Below the pieces are notes generated by a model. The model was not told where the DNA came from. It worked only from the letters and a program-made list of their open reading frames with translations, and searched no databases. Positions 15,651-24,709 of a DNA stretch of 64,000 nucleotides are shown here, one piece after another (position 1 is the stretch's first letter; each line of letters starts with the position of its first letter). The translations under genes and the position numbers were made by a program. Source of the stretch: Paludibacter sp. (lineage in GTDB: Bacteria; Bacteroidota; Bacteroidia; Bacteroidales; Paludibacteraceae); the NCBI GenBank assembly GCA_024710005.1, contig JANJVQ010000022.1, forward strand, positions 50,305 to 114,304. Direction: 5' to 3'.

Positions 15651-16175
15651 ATGAAAAAACATCAAATTATCATTATATCCTTATTTCTATTATTGGGAAG
15701 TTGCAACCTTGAAACATATCAATGCTGGTCCAGAATACAATCATTAAATTTGTATCCTGTTGTTAAAAACAAGACTTCTGAAAAATCTACTATAAAAGGT
15801 TGGTATCATTCCGAATTTCAAAATCAGTTGTTAAACTTTGCTATAGAATTCAATCATGATTATTGTAATGAGCATTACTTTATGAGATATGAATATTATT
15901 GGGAAAATTACCCAATTGAAAATTCCATAAGGATCACTTGCAATAAAGATATTACAAATGGTGTGGATACAATTAAATCAGGAGTTGAATTAAATGAATG
16001 TTTCGACATAATGACTTACGATGAATCAGGAACATTCAGGTTAATTTCAATTTTACTTTCTGAAAAATCAACTAACACCTATCAATTTGATGATAAATAC
16101 TATACATTTAATGTTTCATTAAATACTTCTGACAGCATCCAGATGATAGATTCATGTTTAATCAAAAGATTCTAA
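15651..16175 (+). CDS. Hypothetical lipoprotein
   Basis: A 174-residue protein with a lipoprotein signal (hydrophobic IIIISLFLLLG, lipobox GSC at about residue 17), so it is probably lipid-anchored in the cell envelope. I recognise no family. The mature part is rich in aromatic and polar residues (YEYYWENYPIENSIRITCNKD) and probably beta-rich. It begins right after the REP-like element, is clearly more AT-rich than argS or carB, and is followed after 2 bp by a second lipoprotein gene. This suggests a two-gene unit that may have been acquired separately. It has no motif that indicates function. Confidence 0.75.
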   Translation: MKKHQIIIISLFLLLGSCNLETYQCWSRIQSLNLYPVVKNKTSEKSTIKGWYHSEFQNQLLNFAIEFNHDYCNEHYFMRYEYYWENYPIENSIRITCNKDITNGVDTIKSGVELNECFDIMTYDESGTFRLISILLSEKSTNTYQFDDKYYTFNVSLNTSDSIQMIDSCLIKRF

Positions 16176-16177
16176 CT

Positions 16178-16693
16178 ATGAAACCATTTATTTTTTGCTT
16201 TTTGGGGATAATAACTCTTTTATCAGCTTGTTTTAATGATGAGCCCATGTATTTTCGCAGCAAATTTTATCCGGTTGTTACAGAAGGAAGCAACCAACAG
16301 TATCAGCACAGAAAAAGTGCACATTTTCATCCATCAACCCCAATTACAATCATTTTAGACAGCAGGATTGATTATAAAAACGAGAATTGGGAAGGCAAAT
16401 TTGACTTGATTAAACAAGAAACTGCACTCCTTAGATTCGACAGGGATATTATACTAACCAACGAAACTATTCCCAAATACTCCAATCTGTTAGAAACAAA
16501 TTATGCTGAGATTGAAACATTAATGGGCTCATTAAATGGCGAACCAAGACCTTTGTATTATATTATCTGGATAAATAAAAACTTAGAAATTGATTATGAA
16601 TTAAATAAAGGATATCATACGATATACTTTAAAGCCAGAACCGAGCAAAATAATATCATAAACGATTCTACCATTATTTACATCGGAAATTGA
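16178..16693 (+). CDS. Hypothetical lipoprotein
   Basis: About 171 residues. I set the start at ATG 16178 (MKPFIFCFLGIITLL) because it gives a proper lipoprotein signal with lipobox SAC before FNDEP; the track's earlier start lies inside the upstream gene. The mature part shows no known motif. The start is 2 bp after the stop of the preceding lipoprotein, so they are translated as a pair. Composition is AT-rich like its partner. It is convergent with carB, with 10 bp between stops. Function unknown. Confidence 0.72.
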   Translation: MKPFIFCFLGIITLLSACFNDEPMYFRSKFYPVVTEGSNQQYQHRKSAHFHPSTPITIILDSRIDYKNENWEGKFDLIKQETALLRFDRDIILTNETIPKYSNLLETNYAEIETLMGSLNGEPRPLYYIIWINKNLEIDYELNKGYHTIYFKARTEQNNIINDSTIIYIGN

Positions 16694-16703
16694 ATATATT
16701 ATC

Positions 16704-19700
16704 TTAATACTCGTCCCAGCTCTTAATCTTAATATCTTCCAACGTCATATTACAAAATGCCTGGATGAACGCTGAGGCCAACCGGGCATTCGTCAGCAAC
16801 GGGATGTTGAAATCCACGGCGCTGCGGCGGATGATGTAGTCGTTGCGCAACTCCCGCTCTGTCGTGTTTTTGGGGATATTGATGACCAAATCAAAATGCT
16901 TTTTCGCCAAGAGACTTTTCACATTCAGTTCGCCATCCTCATCCGGCCACTGTACCGCTATGGCTTCTACCCCGTTTTCGGCCAAGAAACGCTGCGTTCC
17001 GCGGGTAGCGTAAATTTTATATCCTTTTTGTTGCAACAGACGCGTGGCTTCCATCAATTCCACTTTCGATTTGGGCTCTCCGGAAGATATCAGGATGCTC
17101 TTTTTCGGAATTTCGAAACCTACCGACAGCAAGGATTTCAATACCGCTTCGGAATAATCATCACCTATACAACCCACTTCACCGGTAGAGGACATGTCCA
17201 CACCCAGAATCGGATCGGCATTGTGCAGCCTCGCGAAGGAGAATTGCGATGCTTTGACACCAATATGATCCACATCGAAAACGGACGAGTCAGGCTTGCT
17301 GTATGGAGCATTCAACATGATGCGGGTAGCTGTTTCGATGAAGTTGCGCTTGATGACTTTCGATACGAATGGAAATGAACGCGAGGCACGCAGGTTACAT
17401 TCGATTACCTTGATGTAGTTATCCTTGGCTAAGAACTGGATGTTAAACGGTCCGCTAATATTAAGCTCTTTGGCAATCTTCTTCGAAATGCGTTTGATGC
17501 GACGCATGGTTTCAAAGTAAATCTTCTGTGCCGGGAAGACGAGGGTAGCATCGCCCGAATGCACACCGGCAAACTCTACATGCTCTGAAATCGCGTATTC
17601 AACCACTTCTCCGTTCTGGGCTACAGCATCAAATTCTATTTCTTTCGCGTTCTGCAGAAATTCTGAAACAACAACAGGATATTGTTTTGACACTTTAGCT
17701 GCCAATGACAAGAACTTGCGCATTTGCTCTTTGTTGTAGCAAACGTTCATGGCTGCACCGGAAAGCACATAAGACGGACGAATCAGTACCGGAAAACCAA
17801 CTTCTTCGATGAAAGAATCAATTTCGTCGAAGCTGGTCAACTCTTTCCAGCGTGGCTGGTCGATGTCCAACTCATCAAGCATGGTCGAAAACTTATGACG
17901 GTTCTCTGCACGATCGATTGACGCTGCTGAGGTTCCGAGAATAGGAACTTGCTGACGGTCGAGTTTCGTCGCCAGGTTATTCGGTATTTGTCCGCCCATC
18001 GACAACACAACTCCTTTCGGAGATTCAATATCGACCACATCCAATACCCTTTCGAAAGATAATTCATCAAAATAAAGACGGTCGCACATATCGTAGTCGG
18101 TCGAAACCGTTTCGGGGTTGTAGTTAATCATCACAGATTCGTAACCCAAGTTCCGTGCAGTTACTACGGCATTCACCGAACACCAGTCGAATTCCACGGA
18201 AGAACCAATGCGGTATGCGCCTGAACCTAACACCACTACGGCTTCTTTATCAGATTTCGCAGGTTGATAGGCTTTTTCTGAACCATAGGTAAAATACAGA
18301 TAGTTAGTATCATCCGGATGGTCGGATGCAACGGTGTTGATGCGACGGATAACCGGCGTTACGCCTTTACTTTTACGAAGTTCACGTACTTCCAGCACTT
18401 CTTTTTCCATCGTACCGGTCGGATTTTCCACATAACGGGCAATCTGGAAATCAGAGAAACCAAGTCGCTTGGCTTCCGCCAGGACTTCTTTCGGCAAATC
18501 AGCAATTTTGTTGTATTGCTCCAGTACTTTGGTGTACTTATAAATATTTTCTAATTTTTCGAGGAACCAGGTATCGATTTTTGTCAGCGCTTCAATCTGA
18601 TTCACAGTATATCCTTTCTCAAAAGCATCAGCAATAGCAAAGATGCGCAAATCCGTCGGTTTGGAAAGCGCATCTTCAATATTATCGAAAGTCAAGTCTT
18701 TGTTGCCCACAAAGCCGTGCATACCCTGACCAATCATACGCAATCCTTTCTGGATGATTTCTTCAAACGACTGACCGATAGACATGATTTCGCCCACTGA
18801 TTTCATCGAAGAACCGATTTCGCGACTCACACCCTGGAATTTGGTGAGGTCCCAACGGGGAATCTTCACAATCATATAGTCTACAGAAGGCGCTACATAA
18901 GCCGAGTTGGGCGTACCCATCTCCCCAATCTGGTCGAGCGAATAACCCAACGCCAGTTTAGTAGCCACGAAAGCCAGCGGGTAACCCGATGCTTTGGATG
19001 CCAGTGCTGAAGAACGACTCAGACGGGCATTGATTTCGATGATGCGATAGTCGTTGGTTTCAACATTAAACGCGTACTGGATGTTACATTCACCCACGAT
19101 GCCGATGTGACGAACTACCTGACGGGCAACATCTTCGAGATAAGCAATCTGATCCTTGGTAAGGGTAATAATCGGCGCCACCACGATACTTTCACCGGTG
19201 TGAATACCCAGCGGGTCGAAGTTTTCCATCGGAACCACGGTAAAGCAATGGTCATTTTTATCGCGTATGACTTCAAATTCAATCTCTTTCCAACCTTTCA
19301 GACTTTCTTCCACCAGAATTTGTTTCGAATGAGCCAGGGAGCTTTTACACAGTGTGATAAACTCTTCTTCATTGTCACATATACCAGACCCCAATCCACC
19401 CAATGCATAAGCAGAACGCACCATCACCGGGAAACCGATTCGGCGACCCACTGTCAGCGCATCTTCCAGATTTTCTACCGCCTGCGAAACCGGCGTTTTG
19501 GCCTCAATTTCATTCAGTTTCTTTACAAACAAATCACGGTCTTCCGTAATCATGATGGCCTCGACGGAAGTCCCCAGCACACGTACATTATATTTATCCA
19601 GTGTACCGTTCAGATACATTTCCGTACCGCAGTTCAGTGCCGTCTGTCCCCCGAAAGCGAGTAAAATACCATCCGGTTTTTCCTTGATGATAATCTGTTC

Positions 19701-19919
19701 TACAAAATAAGGAGTGATGGGAAGAAAGTAAACCTTATCGGCAATACCTTCCGATGTTTGAATTGTAGCGATGTTGGGATTGATGAGGATAGTTTCAATG
19801 CCCTCTTCTTTCATGGCTTTTAACGCCTGCGACCCTGAATAGTCAAATTCTCCTGCCTGTCCGATTTTTAAGGCACCTGATCCTAAGAGGATCACTTTTT
19901 TAATAGTGTTCTCTACCAC
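16704..19919 (-). CDS. carB: Carbamoyl-phosphate synthase large subunit
   Basis: About 1071 residues with the duplicated ATP-grasp layout of CarB, which makes carbamoyl phosphate for pyrimidines and arginine. Seen are the N-terminal KKVILLGSGALKIGQAGEFDYSGSQA, AFGGQTALNCG, GECNIQYAFN, the second-half repeat VVLGSGAYRIGSSVEFDW, and a C-terminal MGS-like allosteric domain (KGYKIYATRGTQRFLAENG). The track opens it at a TTG at 19952, which lies inside tRNA-Gly; I prefer the GTG at 19919 (MVENTIKKVILLG), which matches family N-termini. No carA lies next to it. The upstream tRNA is on the same strand 25 bp away. Confidence 0.95.
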   Translation of the reverse strand: MVENTIKKVILLGSGALKIGQAGEFDYSGSQALKAMKEEGIETILINPNIATIQTSEGIADKVYFLPITPYFVEQIIIKEKPDGILLAFGGQTALNCGTEMYLNGTLDKYNVRVLGTSVEAIMITEDRDLFVKKLNEIEAKTPVSQAVENLEDALTVGRRIGFPVMVRSAYALGGLGSGICDNEEEFITLCKSSLAHSKQILVEESLKGWKEIEFEVIRDKNDHCFTVVPMENFDPLGIHTGESIVVAPIITLTKDQIAYLEDVARQVVRHIGIVGECNIQYAFNVETNDYRIIEINARLSRSSALASKASGYPLAFVATKLALGYSLDQIGEMGTPNSAYVAPSVDYMIVKIPRWDLTKFQGVSREIGSSMKSVGEIMSIGQSFEEIIQKGLRMIGQGMHGFVGNKDLTFDNIEDALSKPTDLRIFAIADAFEKGYTVNQIEALTKIDTWFLEKLENIYKYTKVLEQYNKIADLPKEVLAEAKRLGFSDFQIARYVENPTGTMEKEVLEVRELRKSKGVTPVIRRINTVASDHPDDTNYLYFTYGSEKAYQPAKSDKEAVVVLGSGAYRIGSSVEFDWCSVNAVVTARNLGYESVMINYNPETVSTDYDMCDRLYFDELSFERVLDVVDIESPKGVVLSMGGQIPNNLATKLDRQQVPILGTSAASIDRAENRHKFSTMLDELDIDQPRWKELTSFDEIDSFIEEVGFPVLIRPSYVLSGAAMNVCYNKEQMRKFLSLAAKVSKQYPVVVSEFLQNAKEIEFDAVAQNGEVVEYAISEHVEFAGVHSGDATLVFPAQKIYFETMRRIKRISKKIAKELNISGPFNIQFLAKDNYIKVIECNLRASRSFPFVSKVIKRNFIETATRIMLNAPYSKPDSSVFDVDHIGVKASQFSFARLHNADPILGVDMSSTGEVGCIGDDYSEAVLKSLLSVGFEIPKKSILISSGEPKSKVELMEATRLLQQKGYKIYATRGTQRFLAENGVEAIAVQWPDEDGELNVKSLLAKKHFDLVINIPKNTTERELRNDYIIRRSAVDFNIPLLTNARLASAFIQAFCNMTLEDIKIKSWDEY

Positions 19920-19944
19920 GCTTGATATTAGTTTTATTGTTTCG

Positions 19945-20017
19945 AGCGGCAAACGGGGTTCGAACCCGCGACCTTCGGCTTGGGAAGCCGACGCTCTACC
20001 AACTGAGCTATTGCCGC
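19945..20017 (-). tRNA. tRNA-Gly (CCC)
   Basis: A complete cloverleaf: acceptor GCGGCAA/TTGCCGC, D-arm GCTC..GAGC, anticodon stem TCGGC/GCCGA with loop TTCCCAA (anticodon CCC), and T-arm GCGGG TTCGAAC CCCGT. CCA is not encoded. It lies directly upstream of carB on the same strand and may be cotranscribed with it. Confidence 0.95.
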
Positions 20018-20028
20018 GTTATAAGTCA

Positions 20029-20056
20029 GCGAAAAACTGAGAGCGGAAAGCGGAAA
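20029..20056. repeat. Heptamer array F
   Basis: Units GCGAAAA, ACTGAGA, GCGGAAA, GCGGAAA in strict register. It lies upstream of tRNA-Gly and is the inverted counterpart of array G across about 80 bp. Confidence 0.8.
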
Positions 20057-20135
20057 GTAAAATTTTTAATACTTCAACTTAAACACCAGAAAACATAGCT
20101 TCAAAAAACAATAGAAATATAAAGGAGATATTCCG

Positions 20136-20205
20136 TTTTCCGCTTTCAGTTTTCCGCTTTCAGTTTTCCGCTATTTACTATTCGCTATTCGTTATTCGTT
20201 ATTAT
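20136..20205. repeat. Heptamer array G, abutting rnfA stop
   Basis: Ten strict heptamers: TTTTCCG alternates with CTTTCAG, then CTATTTA, CTATTCG (two), TTATTCG, TTATTAT. The last base overlaps the rnfA stop codon (20205-20207). The gradual change from TTTTCCG to TTATTCG keeps the register. Confidence 0.92.
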
Positions 20206-20780
20206 CATTTCACGATTCCTGCAAACCCCATAAACGCCATCGCCAGTAATCCGGCTACGAGCAGGGCGGCAGGTGTTCCTTTCATTCCGCGCGGCAAAGA
20301 TACTAAATTTAATTGTTCCCTGATACCGGCAAATAAAATTAATGCCAGTCCGAAACCTATGGCCGTTGAAATAGCAAAAACAACACTTTGTAAGAGGGTG
20401 AAATCCTTTTGGATAACCATAATGGCAACACCCAAGATAGCACAGTTGGTTGTAATCAGTGGAAGAAAAACACCCAAAGCCTGATAGAGTGCAGGTGAAA
20501 TTTTCTTGAGAATAATTTCTACCAGCTGTACCAGTGCTGCAATGATTAAAATAAAGGAGATTGTTTGCAGATAACCAATCTGCAAAGGTTCAAGCACATA
20601 AACCTGAATTAAAAAGGTAACAATGGTTGCTATGGTCATTACAAATGCCACAGCGCCACTCATTCCCAGCGCGGTATCAATCTTTTTCGACACCCCCAGA
20701 AATGGACAAATTCCCAAAAATTGTGACAACACGATGTTGTTCACAAATACGGCTCCGATGAATATTAATATATACGTCAT
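20205..20780 (-). CDS. rnfA: Rnf complex subunit A
   Basis: A 191-residue membrane protein with six predicted helices, the RnfA/NqrE fold. The opening YILIFIGAVFVNNIVLSQFLGICPFLGVSKK, with a conserved Cys in the first helix, and LPLITTNCAILGVA in helix 4 are typical; these two Cys coordinate an intramembrane iron-sulfur centre with RnfE in the known structures. Rnf couples ferredoxin oxidation and NAD+ reduction to Na+ or H+ export. It is the last gene of the rseC-rnfBCDGEA operon. A 12-bp perfect hairpin separates it from rnfE. Confidence 0.96.
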   Translation of the reverse strand: MTYILIFIGAVFVNNIVLSQFLGICPFLGVSKKIDTALGMSGAVAFVMTIATIVTFLIQVYVLEPLQIGYLQTISFILIIAALVQLVEIILKKISPALYQALGVFLPLITTNCAILGVAIMVIQKDFTLLQSVVFAISTAIGFGLALILFAGIREQLNLVSLPRGMKGTPAALLVAGLLAMAFMGFAGIVK

Positions 20781-20808
20781 TGTTTGGTGATTTTTTATTT
20801 TTTATCCG

Positions 20809-20836
20809 GTAGAGACGCAATGAATTGCGTCTCTAC
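20809..20836 (-). repeat. Perfect hairpin between rnfE and rnfA
   Basis: GTAGAGACGCAA and TTGCGTCTCTAC form a perfect 12-bp stem with loop TGAA. No T tract follows, and it lies inside an operon. It is probably a REP-like element or a processing/stability hairpin, not a terminator. Confidence 0.75.
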
Positions 20837-20841
20837 ATTAT

Positions 20842-21441
20842 TTAATTTTTTGTTGTTTTCAATTTATTAAATATGGCAATCAGGTAGGCCAGCGCGATAA
20901 ATGCACCAGGTGCCAGAACGAAAAGCAACATACCGTAATTTTCCGGGAAAATAGTCATGCTGAACACCTTGCCGGTTCCAAGCAATTCACGGGTGGTACC
21001 AAGCAAGGTCAATGCCATGGTAAAACCCAAACCCATTCCTAAGCCATCAAAAAACGATTTGAAAACAGTATTTTTGGCAGCAAAGGCTTCCGCTCTTCCG
21101 AGCACGATACAGTTCACCACAATCAGCGGGATAAAGAGTCCCAGACTTTCATACAACGCAGGAACATAAGCCTGCATCACCATTTCCACCAGCGTAACGA
21201 ATGTAGCGATAACCACGATAAACGCTGGAATACGCACCTTGTCAGGGATCAGGTTTTTCAACAGCGAAACAACCATGTTGGCAGACAGAAGAACAAAAGT
21301 GGTTGCCAGTCCCATACCTAACCCATTGATTGCTGAAGAAGTCGTCCCCAGTGTCGGGCACATGCCTAACAGCAGCACAAAAACAGGATTTTCTTTGATA
21401 ACCCCGTTTAAAAGTGTTTTTAAATTTGAATTTGCAGCCAT
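20842..21441 (-). CDS. rnfE: Rnf complex subunit E
   Basis: A 199-residue membrane protein homologous to RnfA, with six helices. NPVFVLLLGMCPTLGTTSSAINGLGMG near the N-terminus and FIPLIVVNCIVLGRAEAFA in the middle carry the two conserved Cys that, with those of RnfA, hold the membrane FeS cluster. It starts 9 bp after the rnfG stop, in the usual order G-E-A. Part of the same operon, driven from the promoter before rseC. Confidence 0.96.
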   Translation of the reverse strand: MAANSNLKTLLNGVIKENPVFVLLLGMCPTLGTTSSAINGLGMGLATTFVLLSANMVVSLLKNLIPDKVRIPAFIVVIATFVTLVEMVMQAYVPALYESLGLFIPLIVVNCIVLGRAEAFAAKNTVFKSFFDGLGMGLGFTMALTLLGTTRELLGTGKVFSMTIFPENYGMLLFVLAPGAFIALAYLIAIFNKLKTTKN

Positions 21442-21450
21442 ATATCCTCC

Positions 21451-22080
21451 TTAATTTGTTTGAGCCACTTCATTTTCTACAGAAGTTGCTCCAGTTAATC
21501 CATCATAATTTTGCGAGTAGGCGCTGTAAGCGTACCGGACAGCCTCCAGAAATGCATTGGACGAAATGGTTGCAGCCGTTATGGCATCAACTTCTCCGCC
21601 ATTTTTGGTTACATTCAGGTTGTTTCTGGAACCGTTTAGTCCGCGAATATCCTGATTTCCTTTTTCTGTTTTAAACCAATCCACCATTTTAGTTCCCAAG
21701 CCGGGAGTTTCTTTTTGCTCCAATACCGAATAGTTGATAATATTTCCCTTTGCATCAAAGCCCACCATTATTTTTATCTCACCACTGAATCCGTTTTTGG
21801 AATAGGTCTGAACCGCTGCACCCACAAATTCATCTCCGGCATAAGCCTGATACACATAATACGGCTCCGGCATTCCTTCGATTGTGATGGTATCGGTTCC
21901 TTTTATCAACACATCCGGAGGCAGTACCTCCATGATGGCATTTTCCTGTTTAGCCCTTTTCGAGGCTTCAATCGGTTCTTTGGTGAGGTTGTACACCGAA
22001 CCCAGTGCCACTGCTGCAACCAACGTAATCGACGTCAGCACAAGCACCATATTTCTGAAAGTTGATTCTAATTTTGCCAT
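21451..22080 (-). CDS. rnfG: Rnf complex subunit G (FMN-binding)
   Basis: A 209-residue periplasmic flavoprotein anchored by one N-terminal helix (MVLVLTSITLVAAVALGSVYNLT). The FMN-binding domain carries the flavinylation motif as ITAATISSNA near residue 170; the second Thr is the expected covalent FMN site, and the usual Gly of TGAT is Ala here. The segment EQKETPGLGTKM is also typical. Heptamer array H fills the entire gap to the upstream rnfD gene. Confidence 0.94.
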   Translation of the reverse strand: MAKLESTFRNMVLVLTSITLVAAVALGSVYNLTKEPIEASKRAKQENAIMEVLPPDVLIKGTDTITIEGMPEPYYVYQAYAGDEFVGAAVQTYSKNGFSGEIKIMVGFDAKGNIINYSVLEQKETPGLGTKMVDWFKTEKGNQDIRGLNGSRNNLNVTKNGGEVDAITAATISSNAFLEAVRYAYSAYSQNYDGLTGATSVENEVAQTN

Positions 22081-22090
22081 TTTTTTTGTT

Positions 22091-22174
22091 GTCTACAGTC
22101 TACGGTCTACGGTCTACAGTCTACAGTCAGCACTATTAGCTATTAGTTATTCGCTTTCCGTTTTCCGCTATTTT
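22091..22174. repeat. Heptamer array H between rnfD and rnfG
   Basis: Twelve consecutive heptamers with no break: five GTCTACA/GTCTACG, then GTCAGCA, CTATTAG (two), TTATTCG, CTTTCCG, TTTTCCG, CTATTTT. The array fills the gap from 1 bp after the rnfD stop to 11 bp before the rnfG start. It is the best single example of family switching in register. Confidence 0.95.
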
Positions 22175-22175
22175 T

Positions 22176-23138
22176 TCACTTCACTTTTTCCCCGAATCGT
22201 TTCGGTTTCACATAAAAATTTATCAGAGGCGTAAATCCATTCATGATGAGAATCGCGAACGAAACCCCTTCCGGATACGCTCCCCAGGTACGGATAACTA
22301 CTGTCAGCACACCGATCCCCACGCCATAAATCCACATCCCTTTTGGGTTCATGGGAGACGTTACATAATCAGTTGCCATGAAGATTGCTCCCAACATCAA
22401 ACCACCTGTAAGCAAATGTACCAATGGAGAAATGTATGTTGCAGGATCAACCCAATACAGTATCCCGGAAAAAACGATGACAGTTACGAAAATACTCACC
22501 GGAATATGCCAGGTGATGATTTTTCGTATCAGCATATACACCAGGCCAATTAACAATGCTAACGCGGAAACTTCACCGAGCGATCCGGGCATATTTCCCA
22601 GAAACATATCTTTTGCTGAGGGTATAGCCGAACTGCCTTCATTGAGCAAAGAAAGTACTGTTGCACCTGTAGCCGCATCGAGATAATTCATCGAGAAAGG
22701 TTCAACCACTGGCCAGGTCGTCATCTCCACCGGAAAGGAAATCAGCAGAAAAACACGTCCAACTAATGCCGGGTTGAAAGGATTATTTCCTAATCCTCCG
22801 AAACTCATTTTGGCGACACCGATAGCAACCAACGCACCAATCAAGATCATCCAGATGGGTAAGTTGGATGGCAGGTTGAATGCCAGCAGCAAACCTGTCA
22901 GGGCAGCCGAGCCATCCAAAATCGTTTTTTCTCCTTTGATTAAAAATCGTTGAATCAGGTATTCGAATAACACACAAGCCACGATGGCGGTCACGGTGAC
23001 AATCAACGCTCCCATTCCGAAGAAATACAATGAGGCCAGCAAAGCCGGAACAAGCGCGATGATTACGCCGGTCATATTTTTACTTACCGAGTCACCTCCA
23101 TGGATATGCGGCGCAGGCGATATGATTAATTTTTCCAT
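22176..23138 (-). CDS. rnfD: Rnf complex subunit D
   Basis: A 320-residue membrane protein of the NqrB/RnfD family with about nine to ten helices. The motif AATGATVLSLL contains the Thr that carries covalent FMN. SPAPHIHGGDSVSKNMTGVIIALVPAL at the N-terminus and PFNPALVGRVFLLISFP are family blocks. It follows rnfC after 11 bp. The C-terminus VKPKRFGEKVK ends 1 bp before array H. Confidence 0.96.
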   Translation of the reverse strand: MEKLIISPAPHIHGGDSVSKNMTGVIIALVPALLASLYFFGMGALIVTVTAIVACVLFEYLIQRFLIKGEKTILDGSAALTGLLLAFNLPSNLPIWMILIGALVAIGVAKMSFGGLGNNPFNPALVGRVFLLISFPVEMTTWPVVEPFSMNYLDAATGATVLSLLNEGSSAIPSAKDMFLGNMPGSLGEVSALALLIGLVYMLIRKIITWHIPVSIFVTVIVFSGILYWVDPATYISPLVHLLTGGLMLGAIFMATDYVTSPMNPKGMWIYGVGIGVLTVVIRTWGAYPEGVSFAILIMNGFTPLINFYVKPKRFGEKVK

Positions 23139-23149
23139 AATGATTTCTG

Positions 23150-24481
23150 TTATTTAGCGTTCCTGTTACGAATAATACCTCCTACCGTTGCTTTACCATA
23201 ACGGATATAATCCAGTAGCGGACGGTTCGATGGACAGGTATAACTACAACTGCCACATTCAATACAATCCATCACGCGATCTGCTTCCATTTCCGGCCAC
23301 ATATTTCTCTCGCTCTGCGCCATCAGCAGGTACGGTTCCAGTCCCATCGGACAAACCGACACGCATTTGGAACAACGAATACAATTCTGAACGGGTTTAC
23401 GAATGGATTCTTCATCCCGCATGTACAATACACCGGCACTACCTTTGGCCATCGGCACATTCAGGTTCATCAACGAACGCCCCATCATCGGTCCGCCACC
23501 AATGATTTTACCCGTACCTTCGGGCACACCTCCTGCCTGCTCTACTACATGAGCCAGGTAAGTTCCGAGACGAACACGATAATTGGAAGGATTGGGGGCA
23601 TCTTTACCTGTGACAGTCATCACGCGCTCAAACATGGGTTTGTTTTTCTGAACAGCTTCGTAAACAGCGAAAGTTGTACCCACGTTAAACACCACCGCGC
23701 CGACTTCCACCGGAATCCTGCCACTGGGTACCTGACGGCGGATTACTGCATCAATCAGCTGTTTCTCACCACCCTGAGGATATTGCACTTTCAGGGGTTC
23801 AATGGTAATACCTTTAAATGTAGTTGCTAATTGCTTCAGGTGACTGATGGCATCAGGCTTATTATTTTCAATGCCGATGATTGCTTTTTCTACTCCCAGG
23901 GCTTTCATCAGAATCGAAACACCAACCAGGATTTCCTCACCGCACTCCAGCATCAGCTGATGATCACAAGTCAGGTAAGGCTCACATTCCACCGCATTGA
24001 TAATCAACACTTCTGCCTTCTTTCCCGGAGGTGGAGAAAGTTTCACGTGAGCGGGAAAGGTAGCGCCACCGAGGCCTACTATACCTGCATCCTGTACTTT
24101 TTTTATAATCTCTTCTTTGGTAAGATTACATTCTCTGTTAATAACCGGACTTCTGTCAATGGTTTCCAGCCATTCATCACCGTCAACATCAATAAATACG
24201 GCGGGACGCTTATATCCCGAAGCATCCAGTTGTACGTCAATCTTATTTACCTTACCTGATACAGAAGCATGTACATTAGCTGAAACAAATCCATTAGCTT
24301 GTCCGATCATCTGCCCCACTTTCACCAGATCACCTTTCTTGACAATTGCCTCGCTGGGATTTCCAATATAATGTGCCAATGGAATGGCAACCATCTTCGG
24401 AATCTCAGCCTGTTGAATCTTTTTGCCGGCTGAGAATTTATTTTCTGCCGGATGTACACCTCCAATTCTGAAAGTCTTCAT
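23150..24481 (-). CDS. rnfC: Rnf complex subunit C
   Basis: A 443-residue cytoplasmic subunit that binds NADH/FMN. Order: N-terminal RnfC barrel (HPAENKFSAGKKIQQ), an FMN/NAD domain (GIVGLGGATFPAHVKLSPP, INAVECEPYLTCDHQ), a SLBB segment, and two 4Fe-4S motifs, CIRCSKCVSVCP and CIECGSCSYTCP. It lacks the long Ala-rich C-terminal tail of the E. coli protein, as is common in anaerobes. It is followed by rnfD; the 225-bp gap to upstream rnfB holds array I. Confidence 0.97.
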   Translation of the reverse strand: MKTFRIGGVHPAENKFSAGKKIQQAEIPKMVAIPLAHYIGNPSEAIVKKGDLVKVGQMIGQANGFVSANVHASVSGKVNKIDVQLDASGYKRPAVFIDVDGDEWLETIDRSPVINRECNLTKEEIIKKVQDAGIVGLGGATFPAHVKLSPPPGKKAEVLIINAVECEPYLTCDHQLMLECGEEILVGVSILMKALGVEKAIIGIENNKPDAISHLKQLATTFKGITIEPLKVQYPQGGEKQLIDAVIRRQVPSGRIPVEVGAVVFNVGTTFAVYEAVQKNKPMFERVMTVTGKDAPNPSNYRVRLGTYLAHVVEQAGGVPEGTGKIIGGGPMMGRSLMNLNVPMAKGSAGVLYMRDEESIRKPVQNCIRCSKCVSVCPMGLEPYLLMAQSERNMWPEMEADRVMDCIECGSCSYTCPSNRPLLDYIRYGKATVGGIIRNRNAK

Positions 24482-24706
24482 GCTTTGTTGTTATATTATT
24501 TATATATAAAAATCACAAGTCTTATATTATCAGTCACCAGTCTGTATTTCAGTCGCTACCTACGGCAGCTCTGCAAGGTGGTGTGTTCTCCATAACCCAG
24601 TAAGCAAGCATACTGGTTACTAAACTTCGCTTCCTCCGGAAGCAAAACCCAACAAATCAGATTCCCGTTTTCCGCTCTCAGTTTTCCGCTATTCATTATT
24701 CACTTC
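24482..24706. other. rnfB-rnfC spacer
   Basis: A 225-bp non-coding spacer inside the operon. It contains array I at its rnfB end, a partly preserved CAGTCAC/CAGTCTG stretch near 24528-24546, and small hairpin-prone sequence. No promoter consensus was recognised. Confidence 0.5.
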
Positions 24707-24709
24707 CTA
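24668..24709. repeat. Heptamer array I, ending with rnfB stop
   Basis: Six units: TTTTCCG, CTCTCAG, TTTTCCG, CTATTCA, TTATTCA, CTTCCTA. The last three bases of the last unit are the rnfB stop codon. Confidence 0.85.

Noticed and set aside
19920-19952. TTG start for carB as in the ORF track
   Set aside because: It would place the first residues inside the tRNA-Gly acceptor stem; the GTG at 19919 fits family N-termini.
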